From: Roseovarius mucosus DSM 17069
GTDB taxonomy: Bacteria > Pseudomonadota > Alphaproteobacteria > Rhodobacterales > Rhodobacteraceae
Length of the DNA: 64,000 nucleotides
Direction: 5' to 3'
Assembly: GCF_000768555.3 (NCBI RefSeq)
Contig: NZ_KN293975.1
Location: forward strand, 620,001-684,000
Numbering within the stretch: the first letter of the stretch is position 1; the number at the start of each line of letters is the position of its first letter. Positions 53,354 through 61,706 of this stretch are shown here, in pieces. The notes beneath the pieces are model-generated. The model saw nothing but the letters and a program-made list of their open reading frames with translations, made no database searches and was not told the origin of the DNA. A program made the position numbers and the translations under genes.

Positions 53354-54241
53354 ATGACAACGACCCGCCGCCGCTTTCTCAGCATGACCGCCGCCGCGCT
53401 TGCGGTTCCATCTACCGCCTTGGCCGCGCAGAGTGCCCATTGGCAGGGCCGTGCCATGGGGGCTCCGGCGCGCCTGGCCGTTGCAGGCCTTTCTCCGGAT
53501 GAGGCGCGTCCTGTATTCGCGGCGCTTGAGGTAGAGTTAGAGCGTCTTGAACAGATTTTCAGCCTCTTTCGCCCCGACAGTTCCTTGAGTTGGCTTAACC
53601 GCTCTGGCCGTTTGGTCGCGCCCCCGTCCGAATTGCTCGACGTCCTTGTTTTGTCGGACAGGCTATACCAAGCATCTGGCGGTGTGTTTGATCCCACGGT
53701 CTTGCCTTTGCTTGAGGCTGGCACATTTGGACGTGCCCGCGCCAAGGTTTTCGGGTTGATCGGCTGGGATAAGGTCAACATCGACCCGCGCGAGATCTCC
53801 TTTGCAAGCGAAGGCATGGCGCTGACGCTCAATGGTGTCGCCCAAGGATATATCAACGATAAGATCGCGGCTCTTTTGCGGGCTCACGGCCTGAACGACG
53901 TCATGCTCGATATGGGTGAGTTGCAGGGTATTGGCCAGTGCCCCTTGCGCAGGCCGTGGCAGGCGCGGATCTTTGCCACGGACGGGGCATACGAGGATCA
54001 CATCACGCTGCGCAACCGGGCAGTATCCACAACACGGCCGTTTGGTGGACTTCGTCCTGGACGTTGTGGTCATGTTGTCGCCGCTTCGGGGCAGAGGCCG
54101 TATCACTCGATTGTCACAGTCTCTGCACCCAGTGCGGCGGTTGCGGATGGTCTTTCGACCGCTCTTGCCCTCATACCGCGCAATAAGACCTTAGGGGTTG
54201 TGGCACAGTTTGAAGGTGCCCGCATCGAGATGATCCGCTGA
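53354..54241 (+). CDS. ApbE/NosX-like FAD:protein FMN transferase
   Basis: The 295-residue protein starts with a twin-arginine-type signal (TTTRRRFLSMTAAALAVPST). The ApbE fold is visible in HWQGRAMGAPARLAVAG, LERLEQIFSLFRPDSSLSWL, SGGVFDPTVLPLLEAG and LNGVAQGYINDKIAALLRAH, with ADGLSTALALIP at the end. The usual DIGG is DMGE, as in NosX-like branches rather than canonical ApbE. These enzymes attach FMN to Thr in periplasmic domains of NosR, NqrC or RnfG. No target gene is nearby. A perfect FNR box upstream suggests low-oxygen expression. Confidence 0.85.
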   Translation: MTTTRRRFLSMTAAALAVPSTALAAQSAHWQGRAMGAPARLAVAGLSPDEARPVFAALEVELERLEQIFSLFRPDSSLSWLNRSGRLVAPPSELLDVLVLSDRLYQASGGVFDPTVLPLLEAGTFGRARAKVFGLIGWDKVNIDPREISFASEGMALTLNGVAQGYINDKIAALLRAHGLNDVMLDMGELQGIGQCPLRRPWQARIFATDGAYEDHITLRNRAVSTTRPFGGLRPGRCGHVVAASGQRPYHSIVTVSAPSAAVADGLSTALALIPRNKTLGVVAQFEGARIEMIR

Positions 54242-54309
54242 GGCGATCGGCTCTACCTTTGACCGTTGGCTGAGTTTTTTCGCCCCTGTGAACCGGTGCA
54301 CGAGCCCGG

Positions 54310-55398
54310 ATGGACGTTGCGCCTGCGATCTTCCACGGCTACTTTATGCCCGTCTCCTGCGGAACCAAAGGGCTGGTCGTGACAATAAAAGTTCATCCCT
54401 TTGGCGATTACGCGCACCGGCAGCCCTTGGCCTATGATCCCATTCGCCGGGCCTGCATGCCAATGGTCACGATCACGGATGCGTTTGATGCGGCTGATAT
54501 TATCCTGCTTGCACATACCAAAGATCTTGAGCGTCATGCCGAAACGCTATTTTCCCGCCTGGCCGCGCATCAGCGTGTTGTGCTCTTGTCCGAAGAGCCG
54601 CTCTGGGATTGTGTCTGGGCAAAAGATCCAATCACCCGCGCGCAGGTCTTTGATACCGAGGCAGGGTCATTGCCCTATGTCTATCTCAATCATGTGACGT
54701 CAGATATCTACGATTTCGAGCGGATACCCTATTTCCTTCTGACGGACTATGCCTATCCCACGCGCTATGGCTGCTGGTTCATGGAAAATGCGCGTCTGTC
54801 CCAGCAGGATTGGGTGGCGCGGTTTGCCGGGGCGAAGTGGGATCTGGCCTTTGTCGCCGAATACCGGAACGAGCCGCGCTTTGATGCGGCCTATCCCGAC
54901 GCGGGGATTTACGGTCTGGGGCGTTGGCGGACCCGTCTGGCATTGGCCTGCACCGGCGAGCGGTTGCTGCGGATGGGGTCAGGCTGGAATGAGTTGCCGC
55001 GCAGGCAGACCCTGCCGGATTGGCATCTTGAGAAATACCTTGATCTGCGCGGTCGCTGCGTCGTGCTGTCTGCCGTCGAGAACACCTATCACCGCGCGTA
55101 TATAACGGAGAAAATCTTTGATAGTTTCGCAATTGGGGCCATGCCGCTCTATGTCGCGGGAGCGGATCACCGGATTAACGACCTCTTACCGCCGGGGGCG
55201 TTCGTCAACCTCTACGGTCTTACACCAGAGGCGGCCGCAGAACAGATAGCCAGATATACCGCCGACCCACAGGGCTTGTCCGCGTATTGCGAGGCGCAGG
55301 CGCGCTTGGCGGCGCTGTTCAACACGCCGTCGCTGCTCTGTGCGGAATACGACCGCTTGGCGCAGGCACTGACGCGCAATCTTGCTGCGCTGATCTGA
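54310..55398 (+). CDS. Glycosyltransferase, family 10 (fucosyltransferase) type
   Basis: The 362-residue protein has the GT10 C-terminal motif in CVVLSAVENTYHRAYITEKI and FDSFAIGAMPLYVAGADHRI, then LPPGAFVNLYGLTPE. It corresponds to the E-N-x-x-x-x-x-Y-x-T-E-K core that binds GDP-sugar. The N-terminal half (LPYVYLNHVTSDIYDFERIP; YAYPTRYGCWFMENARLSQQ) is less conserved. It would add fucose or a similar sugar to a surface glycan. The start is uncertain: ATG 54310 has no clear ribosome site, and ATG 54346 or GTG 54378 are possible. Its stop abuts that of the convergent coiled-coil gene. Confidence 0.78.
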   Translation: MDVAPAIFHGYFMPVSCGTKGLVVTIKVHPFGDYAHRQPLAYDPIRRACMPMVTITDAFDAADIILLAHTKDLERHAETLFSRLAAHQRVVLLSEEPLWDCVWAKDPITRAQVFDTEAGSLPYVYLNHVTSDIYDFERIPYFLLTDYAYPTRYGCWFMENARLSQQDWVARFAGAKWDLAFVAEYRNEPRFDAAYPDAGIYGLGRWRTRLALACTGERLLRMGSGWNELPRRQTLPDWHLEKYLDLRGRCVVLSAVENTYHRAYITEKIFDSFAIGAMPLYVAGADHRINDLLPPGAFVNLYGLTPEAAAEQIARYTADPQGLSAYCEAQARLAALFNTPSLLCAEYDRLAQALTRNLAALI

Positions 55399-55674
55399 TC
55401 AATCGTTATTCTGCCGTTCGAACAGACGCCGCAGGGGGGCCGTAATGCGCCAACTGCGCGAGGTCAAAACGGCGCTGAGATGCGCCTTGAGTTGCGCCAA
55501 TTCAACCTCGAGTGCTTGGACCCTCTGGGCGCAGGCGGCGGTCTCTGCCTCTTGCTGTCGCCGGTCGGCGTAGGACTGTTCCAGCGCACGTTGCACCTGA
55601 TGCAACTGCGCAAGAAGAATTTGCTCGCCCGGTGTTGCTTGCGGGTTGAGAACAGTTTCTTTTGCCGTGCTCAT
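55399..55674 (-). CDS. Small coiled-coil protein with SWRxTAPLR tail
   Basis: The 91-residue protein has a long heptad-like helix (about 18-68: ILLAQLHQVQRALEQSYADR; EVELAQLKAHLSAVL) and ends SRSWRITAPLRRLFERQNND. The S-x-SWR-x-TAPLR sequence is known as a linker in large multi-domain glycosyltransferases, where it follows a coiled coil. Here it stands alone. It is tail-to-tail with the GT10 gene with no gap. A role as partner or targeting factor of glycosyltransferases is an inference. Confidence 0.72.
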   Translation of the reverse strand: MSTAKETVLNPQATPGEQILLAQLHQVQRALEQSYADRRQQEAETAACAQRVQALEVELAQLKAHLSAVLTSRSWRITAPLRRLFERQNND

Positions 55675-55792
55675 GGCCTCTCCTGCCTTTCCCAGCGATC
55701 CTATGCCGCTTGAATGGCGACGTCCATTGCCCTCTGGATCAATTGTGCCGCTCCGCTTGCGAATCGCAAAGGACTACCGCAGGGAATGGAAC

Positions 55793-56233
55793 ATGGCACA
55801 CACCGTCACCCTCGATGACTTTACAGGCGTCTGGACGCTTGAGCGAACCATCCAACACGCGGATGGCACAGGGGCCTGTTTCACCGGGCGCGCGGTCTGG
55901 CGGCCTGATCCAAACGGTTTGGCCTATCATGAGACCGGCGAGATGGTGTTGGCAGAGGGCGCGCGTTTCTTGGCTGAGCGGCGGTATCTGTGGTCTGCGG
56001 ATCTATCGGTCTGGTTTGACGATGGGCGCTTTTTTCATAACGTGCCACCCCATGGCGGGACGACCGCGCATTGGTGCGATCCCGATCAGTATGACGGGCA
56101 GTACGATTTTGCCGATTGGCCCGCCTTTAGGGTCACATGGCGCGTGCGTGGACCGCGCAAGGATTACCGGATGGAGACACTCTATCGCCGTGCCGACGAT
56201 TTTGCGGATGCAGCGGCACGGGCGCTTGGCTAA
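55793..56233 (+). CDS. DUF6314 family protein
   Basis: The 146-residue protein begins MAHTVTLDDFTGVWTLERTI. It has GRAVWRPDPNGLAYHETGEM, a DDGRFFHNVPPHG block and the C-terminal HWCDPDQYDGQYDFADWPAF followed by VRGPRKDYRMETLYRR, matching DUF6314, a lipocalin-like beta barrel of unknown function. ATG 55793 has AGGGAATGGAAC before it. The following DUF3445 gene starts 9 bp downstream, so the two are co-transcribed. Confidence 0.85.
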   Translation: MAHTVTLDDFTGVWTLERTIQHADGTGACFTGRAVWRPDPNGLAYHETGEMVLAEGARFLAERRYLWSADLSVWFDDGRFFHNVPPHGGTTAHWCDPDQYDGQYDFADWPAFRVTWRVRGPRKDYRMETLYRRADDFADAAARALG

Positions 56234-56242
56234 GTTTGCCGT

Positions 56243-56977
56243 ATGGCAGAGATTCTTCAGACACGATTACCCTATGATCCGGCGGGTCGGCATGCCTTGC
56301 CGGGTATTTCTCCGCTCTTGATGGCCGACTGGTTGCAGGTTGACGAGGCCTTTGCAGGGCAGATGGCCGAACGTGCCCGGCTCTTGTCCGAGCAGCGCGC
56401 CGAGGTGGTGGCGATCACAGAGGGTGCGGGCCCCGCGGCAGCAGAGCTTTTGCAATTTGTGCTGGACTGGTTGCGGGACCACGGCCAAGGCTATGGCATT
56501 TCCGCAAATCAGGTACAACGCCCCGATGGTGTGATCGTTCCCATCGACAGGACGGACCCGATGGGAACTCTGGGCCATCTGGTGCAAGAGGATCTTTGCC
56601 TCATGGAGCGGCGCGGCGACGAGCATGTGTTGACCGCCGCCGTCCTGTGCTTTCCGGCGAGTTGGCATCTGGCGGACAAGATTGGTCGTCCGCTGACCAC
56701 CATTCATGTTCCGGTCAAAGCTTATGATGATGCTCTTGCGCGCCGGGTGCAGCGGCTCTTTGACGGGGTGCAGGTGGGGCGGCCGCTCTGGCGGTTCAAC
56801 GCGCTGCGCTATGCCAGTCCGACGTTGCATCAGCCCCGATCGCGCGTGCAACCGAGTGCGGACGCCGAGTATCCCTATCTGCGCAGCGAACGGCAATGCG
56901 TGCTGCGCCTGCCGCAAACGCGGGCCTGCGTGTTTTCGATACATACCTATGTTCTGGCACGTACGACCGCGCAGTAA
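56243..56977 (+). CDS. DUF3445 protein, heme-dependent N-demethylase-like
   Basis: The 244-residue protein matches DUF3445, the family of the alpha subunit of heme-dependent oxidative N-demethylase. Landmarks are RHALPGISPLLMADWLQVDE near the start, LGHLVQEDLCLMERRGDEHV, VLCFPASWHLADKIGRPLTT, with HVPVKAY, and RSERQCVLRLPQTRACVFSI at the end. The alpha subunit acts with flavin and Fe-S partners on dimethylamine; those partners are absent here, as for many DUF3445 homologues. Function therefore stays open. It follows the DUF6314 gene by 9 bp. Confidence 0.83.
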   Translation: MAEILQTRLPYDPAGRHALPGISPLLMADWLQVDEAFAGQMAERARLLSEQRAEVVAITEGAGPAAAELLQFVLDWLRDHGQGYGISANQVQRPDGVIVPIDRTDPMGTLGHLVQEDLCLMERRGDEHVLTAAVLCFPASWHLADKIGRPLTTIHVPVKAYDDALARRVQRLFDGVQVGRPLWRFNALRYASPTLHQPRSRVQPSADAEYPYLRSERQCVLRLPQTRACVFSIHTYVLARTTAQ

Positions 56978-57003
56978 CCCGCAAAGCCGGCTTGTCTGAT
57001 TGC

Positions 57004-57696
57004 TCAGGTCAGAAGCGGTTGCGCTTCGCGCAGGGTGGTATAGGCCAAAAGCGCCGCACCAAGCGGTGGCACATGCAAAAAGAGCGTAAGGCCGAAGGTG
57101 ATAATCGTCAATCGCATCGGCAATGAGGCGTCAGGAATTGCCAACTGTGCGTCCACTGCATCCTCGGGAATGGTATACTTGGGACCCTCAGAGCTCTGGC
57201 CTGTGTCCTTTTCACGGCGGGGCCTGGATGGGCGCGCGCGTGGCGTCTGTCGACGGCGCTCCGTGGCGTCATTGGCGCACCCGGACAACAGCTCGAATGT
57301 CATGTCGAGAAGCGCACTGCCGATGGGACGGTTTGCTGCCCCATGCAGAACCGCGTCAAAGGGCAGATAGCCGCGCACCCGTTCGACCAAGCGTCGGGTC
57401 AGCATTTCATAGGCTTCGGGGTCAAGTGTGATGGTGCGCTTGGTGTTGCGCGGTCCTACGGCCAGCACCAGATAACTTGGCTGATCGCGGTCTTGGCCCG
57501 GTAGCCAGCCAAGTGCGATGCGCACCGCGTCCCGGTCGATGAGAGCAATGTCCTCGCCATCCCACGTCAGGCGGCGCAACTGCGGCGCAAGACGCTGAGA
57601 TGCGATGTCGAATTCCTCGACAATGTCGGGAAAGTCCATTTCCGGAGGGTCAAAGAACTCTAGTGCGGCGATCTGGCCGTAATGCTGTCTGCTCAT
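57004..57696 (-). CDS. C-terminally anchored protein, paralogue of the 58690-59574 product
   Basis: The 230-residue protein has a mixed N-terminal domain (about 1-140: RDAVRIALGWLPGQDRDQPS; RLVERVRGYLPFDAVLHGAA), a basic-rich linker (RRRQTPRARPSRPRREKDTG) and a C-terminal membrane segment in SLPMRLTIITFGLTLFLHVP with PLGAALLAYTTLRE. The C-terminal layout, and weakly the N-terminal domain, resemble the gene at 58690-59574 on the same strand. A lytic transglycosylase lies between them. No known domain is recognised. Confidence 0.68.
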   Translation of the reverse strand: MSRQHYGQIAALEFFDPPEMDFPDIVEEFDIASQRLAPQLRRLTWDGEDIALIDRDAVRIALGWLPGQDRDQPSYLVLAVGPRNTKRTITLDPEAYEMLTRRLVERVRGYLPFDAVLHGAANRPIGSALLDMTFELLSGCANDATERRRQTPRARPSRPRREKDTGQSSEGPKYTIPEDAVDAQLAIPDASLPMRLTIITFGLTLFLHVPPLGAALLAYTTLREAQPLLT

Positions 57697-57779
57697 ATCA
57701 TGCCCTGTTTTTGAGAGGGTTCAGATGAAACCGGACATACTTGGCACGTTACCTGTAGATTAGTGCGGACGATTACCCG

Positions 57780-58598
57780 TCAGCCCCCGTCGATTTGCGC
57801 GCCCATCAGGGCAATCGCCTTTTGATAGACACCGGCGGCGTTCCATTGCTGGATCACAGCGAAATTCGGCTGACCTTCCTGATAACCCTGTCCGGGCTGC
57901 CAGCCCTTTTGGCGCAAGAAGTTCGCGGTCGAGGCCAGCGCGTCGGTGAGATTGTAGAAATCCACGCGCCCGTCGCCATTGGCATCAACCCCATATCTGA
58001 GGGCATTGCCCGGCAAGAATTGCGTATGTCCCAACTCGCCGTGCTTCGCCCCTTTGGTCTGAGCGGTGATAGCCCCCTGATCCACCAGTTTGAGCGCACC
58101 AAGAGCATGAGGTCGAAAGAAGTCAGAGCGGCGGCAATCATAGGTGAGAGTGACGATGGCAGACACCACAGCACTATCCCCCATGAATCCGCCAAATCCT
58201 GTCTCCATTCCGTGAATGGCGATGAGCACACCGGCTGGCACGCCATATTGCCGCTCCAATGCGTCGTAAAAGGCGGCATCCCGCGCGCGACGCTTGCGGC
58301 CCTGGGCCACGATGGTGGTGGCGCCGCGCACCTGCAAGAATTTCTCGAGACTGTATTTGAAGCTCTTTTGATTGCGATCCGCCGCTATGGTGCCGCTCGC
58401 ATATTGCGCCCCTGCCAAAGCTTGGAGCCCTCTTTGGCCGACACCTTCGGCGGCGGCCTCCCTGGCAAAGGCGGCCTTCCAGTTGGAGAACCCATCAGCG
58501 CTGTTGCCGCAGGTTGCGGCCAGCGCGCTGTTGGCCAAAAGGCCAAAGCCAAGGGCCATGGCAAAGGGCCGAAGGCGACGCATTGTCGACGTGAACAT
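57780..58598 (-). CDS. Lytic murein transglycosylase, MltB family
   Basis: The 272-residue protein has a signal peptide (MFTSTMRRLRPFAMALGFGL, ending near ALA). The SLT-type catalytic domain shows the catalytic Glu in VLIAIHGMETGFGGFMGDSA, then TLTYDCRRSDFFRPHALGAL, GELGHTQFLPGNALRYGVDA and NGDGRVDFYNLTDALASTAN. It cleaves peptidoglycan glycan strands with formation of anhydro-MurNAc. I used ATG 58598 with GGGAGA upstream; 58655 adds a non-signal extension. No C-terminal peptidoglycan-binding domain is present. Confidence 0.92.
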   Translation of the reverse strand: MFTSTMRRLRPFAMALGFGLLANSALAATCGNSADGFSNWKAAFAREAAAEGVGQRGLQALAGAQYASGTIAADRNQKSFKYSLEKFLQVRGATTIVAQGRKRRARDAAFYDALERQYGVPAGVLIAIHGMETGFGGFMGDSAVVSAIVTLTYDCRRSDFFRPHALGALKLVDQGAITAQTKGAKHGELGHTQFLPGNALRYGVDANGDGRVDFYNLTDALASTANFLRQKGWQPGQGYQEGQPNFAVIQQWNAAGVYQKAIALMGAQIDGG

Positions 58599-58689
58599 TA
58601 CAATCTCCCGTGAAATAGCTTTCGGACAGAGTGTAACGCGCCACGCGCGCGCCACAAGTCCACCTCAGCGGGGAATTTTATTGTTCCGG

Positions 58690-59574
58690 TCATCCCAAAA
58701 GGTCCTGCACGGTTTGAAGAGCCTGCGCCGTGGCCCCATGGACCTGCAAGGTCAGGAACAATCCGGTCATCGCCGCCGTCTGAGAGGCAAGTCGCAGGTT
58801 CTCGCCGCGCATCAGGTTGATGATGGCTAGGGCAGCGGCAACCGGAAGCGCAAAGAGGCCAAGCGTGATGGTCATTAACCAGACACTGAGGCGCAGGGGC
58901 GCCGTGCTCTCGCGGATGTTGTCTGACTGGAACGCGGCGGCATCTGCTGGTTCGAGATTGTCTCGAAAAACCGCACGCAATGCGCCTGTCATACGATCCC
59001 CTGGCATTGCGTCGCTCTCTGACACAAAGCGCGCGTGTAGCGCCTGATGTGTCGTATCGATGTCTGGCAAACGACACCGCGCCGCGGTTGCCGTGGGAAG
59101 GGGCACGATTTCAGCTTGGGGCGCGGGTGCCTCATGTTCGTCCTGAAAGGTGATAGCCTCCAGAAATTCGGCATGGCTGAGCAGGGCCAGTGGATGAATC
59201 CACTGCACATAATCCGGGGCCAGCGTGCTGTGCAACGCGCGCAGAACATGCGCCAATATCGAAAGGGCCAATTGCGTCTGGGGCGATGCCTCTGGGTCGG
59301 TGTGTGAAAGGCTTAGTGCAAGAAAGTGTTCAGCAGGCTGATCCAACGCGGTCAGTTTGTATTCCTGATGGATTTCGATCCTTAGAACAAAGTGATCGGA
59401 ATGCAGGTGGGCCGCACAATCCGAGAGGACGCGCAAGCCCGTCGTTTGCTCGCCCAACCAGTCGAGGACCATGCTGATCCGATTTCCGATCCTGACGATG
59501 TCGAAGCTTCTCGTACCGAGAAATACTAGCCCTGCCGTTACCCTGTGAGTGGAGTTGGCCATGGGAGGTTCCAT
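58690..59574 (-). CDS. C-terminally anchored protein with two hydrophobic segments
   Basis: The 294-residue protein has an N-terminal mixed domain (RSFDIVRIGNRISMVLDWLG; HFVLRIEIHQEYKLTALDQP; ILAHVLRALHSTLAPDYVQW), a polar linker, and two hydrophobic segments near the C-terminus (LSVWLMTITLGLFALPVAAA; AAMTGLFLTLQVHG). The segment APLRLSVWLMTITLGLFALP aligns with LPMRLTIITFGLTLFLHVPP of the gene at 57004. The start is ATG 59574 or 59562. It leads the minus-strand run that continues with the lytic transglycosylase and then the paralogue. Role unknown, perhaps in cell wall work. Confidence 0.68.
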   Translation of the reverse strand: MEPPMANSTHRVTAGLVFLGTRSFDIVRIGNRISMVLDWLGEQTTGLRVLSDCAAHLHSDHFVLRIEIHQEYKLTALDQPAEHFLALSLSHTDPEASPQTQLALSILAHVLRALHSTLAPDYVQWIHPLALLSHAEFLEAITFQDEHEAPAPQAEIVPLPTATAARCRLPDIDTTHQALHARFVSESDAMPGDRMTGALRAVFRDNLEPADAAAFQSDNIRESTAPLRLSVWLMTITLGLFALPVAAALAIINLMRGENLRLASQTAAMTGLFLTLQVHGATAQALQTVQDLLG

Positions 59575-59705
59575 TATCTGCGTTGTGAGTGAACCATCAA
59601 TGACAACCGAAGGTGGAGCTGATTTGTTTCAAATGAGGATTAATTTGGGCAATTCTTCAAAAATGCTGATATTGATGCCGATCACGCAACGGTGAACTGT
59701 CCGTG

Positions 59706-59732
59706 AAAAAGGGCACCCCAGATGGGGTGCCC
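59706..59732 (-). terminator. Terminator of glnBA
   Basis: GGGCACCCC (59711-59719) pairs with GGGGTGCCC (59724-59732) across a 4-base loop, and the minus strand continues TTTTT. It lies 27 bp after the glnA stop. A strong intrinsic terminator. Confidence 0.9.
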
Positions 59733-59758
59733 TGATTTTGCAACTGCACGTTGAGTGG

Positions 59759-61165
59759 TCAGCAGCTGTAGTACATGCCGAACTCGACCGGGTGCGGCGT
59801 GTGCTCGTATTTGTGGACCTCATCCATCTTAAGGGCAATGTATGCCTCGATCTGGTCCTTGGTGAAGACATCGCCAGCCAGAAGGAAATCGTGGTCTGCC
59901 GCCAGGCATTCCAGAGCTTCGCGCAGGCTACCGCAGACAGTCGGAATGTCCTTCAGTTCTTCTGCGGGCAGGTCATAGAGGTTCTTGTCCATGGCTTCGC
60001 CGGGGTCGATTTTGGACTTGATCCCATCGAGGCCAGCCATCAGCAGGGCCGAGAACGCCAGATAGGGGTTCGCGCTCGGGTCGGGGAAACGGGCCTCGAC
60101 GCGCTTGGCTTTCGGGCTTTCGGTCCACGGAATACGCACGCAACCCGAGCGGTTACGGGCCGAATAGGCGCGCAGAACGGGGGCTTCGAAACCGGGGATC
60201 AACCGCTTGTAGCTGTTGGTGCCGGGGTTGGTAAAGGCGTTCAGCGTCTTGGCGTGCTTGAGAATGCCACCGATGAAGTAGAGCGCCTCTTGGCTGAGAT
60301 CGGCATATTTGTCACCGGCGAAGAGCGGCTTGCCGTCTTTCCAGATCGACATGTTCACATGCATGCCCGATCCGTTGTCGCCATAGATCGGCTTGGGCAT
60401 GAAGGTGGCCGATTTGCCATAGGCATGGGCCACGTTGTGAATGATGTATTTGTATTTCTGAATTTCGTCGGCCTGCTTGGTCAGCGTTCCGAAAATAAGA
60501 CCGAGTTCGTGCTGGCAGCTTGCGACTTCGTGGTGATGCTTGTCCACCTTCATGCCGATACGCTTCATGGTCGAGAGCATTTCGGCGCGCAGGTCCTGTG
60601 CATCGTCCACCGGGTTCACGGGGAAATAACCGCCCTTGAGGCCGGGGCGATGACCGGTGTTGCCCATCTCATATTCGGTGTCGCTGTTCCAGGAGGCGTC
60701 AACGGCGTCCACCTGATACGAGACCTTGTTGATCGTGTTCGAGAAGCGCACGTCGTCGAAGATGAAGAATTCTGCCTCGGGGCCGAAATAGGCGACATCG
60801 CCGATGCCGGAGGACTTCAGATAGGCCTCGGCCTTTTCTGCCGTGCCGCGCGGATCGCGGTCATAGGATTCGCCGGTGTCGGGCTCGACCACCGAGCAAT
60901 GGATGCAGAGGGTCTTTTCCGCGTAGAACGGATCGACATAAGCGCTTTCGGTGTCGGGCATCAGTTTCATGTCCGAGGCTTCGATCGACTTCCAGCCGGC
61001 AATCGAAGAGCCGTCGAACATGAAGCCTTCCTCGAGGAAATCCTCATCGACCAGGTCGGCGACCACGGTCACATGCTGAAGTTTGCCGCGCACGTCGGTA
61101 AAGCGGATGTCGACATAATCAATGTCCTCATCCTTGATCAGCTTGAGAACTGCGTCCTTGCTCAT
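59759..61165 (-). CDS. glnA: Glutamine synthetase, type I
   Basis: The 468-residue enzyme carries all GSI blocks: [40 protein letters not shown], the ATP motif [40 protein letters not shown] and the adenylylation Tyr in [11 protein letters not shown]. It makes glutamine from glutamate, ammonia and ATP, and would be controlled by PII and GlnE. It follows glnB by 30 bp, forming the standard alphaproteobacterial glnBA operon. A 484-codon open frame on the opposite strand is a codon-bias shadow. Confidence 0.98.
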   Translation of the reverse strand: MSKDAVLKLIKDEDIDYVDIRFTDVRGKLQHVTVVADLVDEDFLEEGFMFDGSSIAGWKSIEASDMKLMPDTESAYVDPFYAEKTLCIHCSVVEPDTGESYDRDPRGTAEKAEAYLKSSGIGDVAYFGPEAEFFIFDDVRFSNTINKVSYQVDAVDASWNSDTEYEMGNTGHRPGLKGGYFPVNPVDDAQDLRAEMLSTMKRIGMKVDKHHHEVASCQHELGLIFGTLTKQADEIQKYKYIIHNVAHAYGKSATFMPKPIYGDNGSGMHVNMSIWKDGKPLFAGDKYADLSQEALYFIGGILKHAKTLNAFTNPGTNSYKRLIPGFEAPVLRAYSARNRSGCVRIPWTESPKAKRVEARFPDPSANPYLAFSALLMAGLDGIKSKIDPGEAMDKNLYDLPAEELKDIPTVCGSLREALECLAADHDFLLAGDVFTKDQIEAYIALKMDEVHKYEHTPHPVEFGMYYSC

Positions 61166-61195
61166 TCTCTTGTCCTTTTCTTGTTAGAGTAGATT

Positions 61196-61552
<357 letters not shown>

Positions 61553-61706
61553 TTACGTTCGGAACGTGCAGACCACTTCTCAGGACAAGGCTCAATCGGT
61601 TAAGCTGGATTTTGCAGCGCTTACGAGGGGGTGAACGAATTTATTGCCTAATAATTGTGCAGAATGCGTAAAAGGACAGCGATAAAAAAACGTAAAAGGG
61701 CCAGGG

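Noticed and set aside
59738..61192. 484-codon plus-strand open frame over glnA
   Set aside because: It is fully antisense to glnA, with His/Val/Gly-rich composition typical of a high-GC shadow and no family motif.
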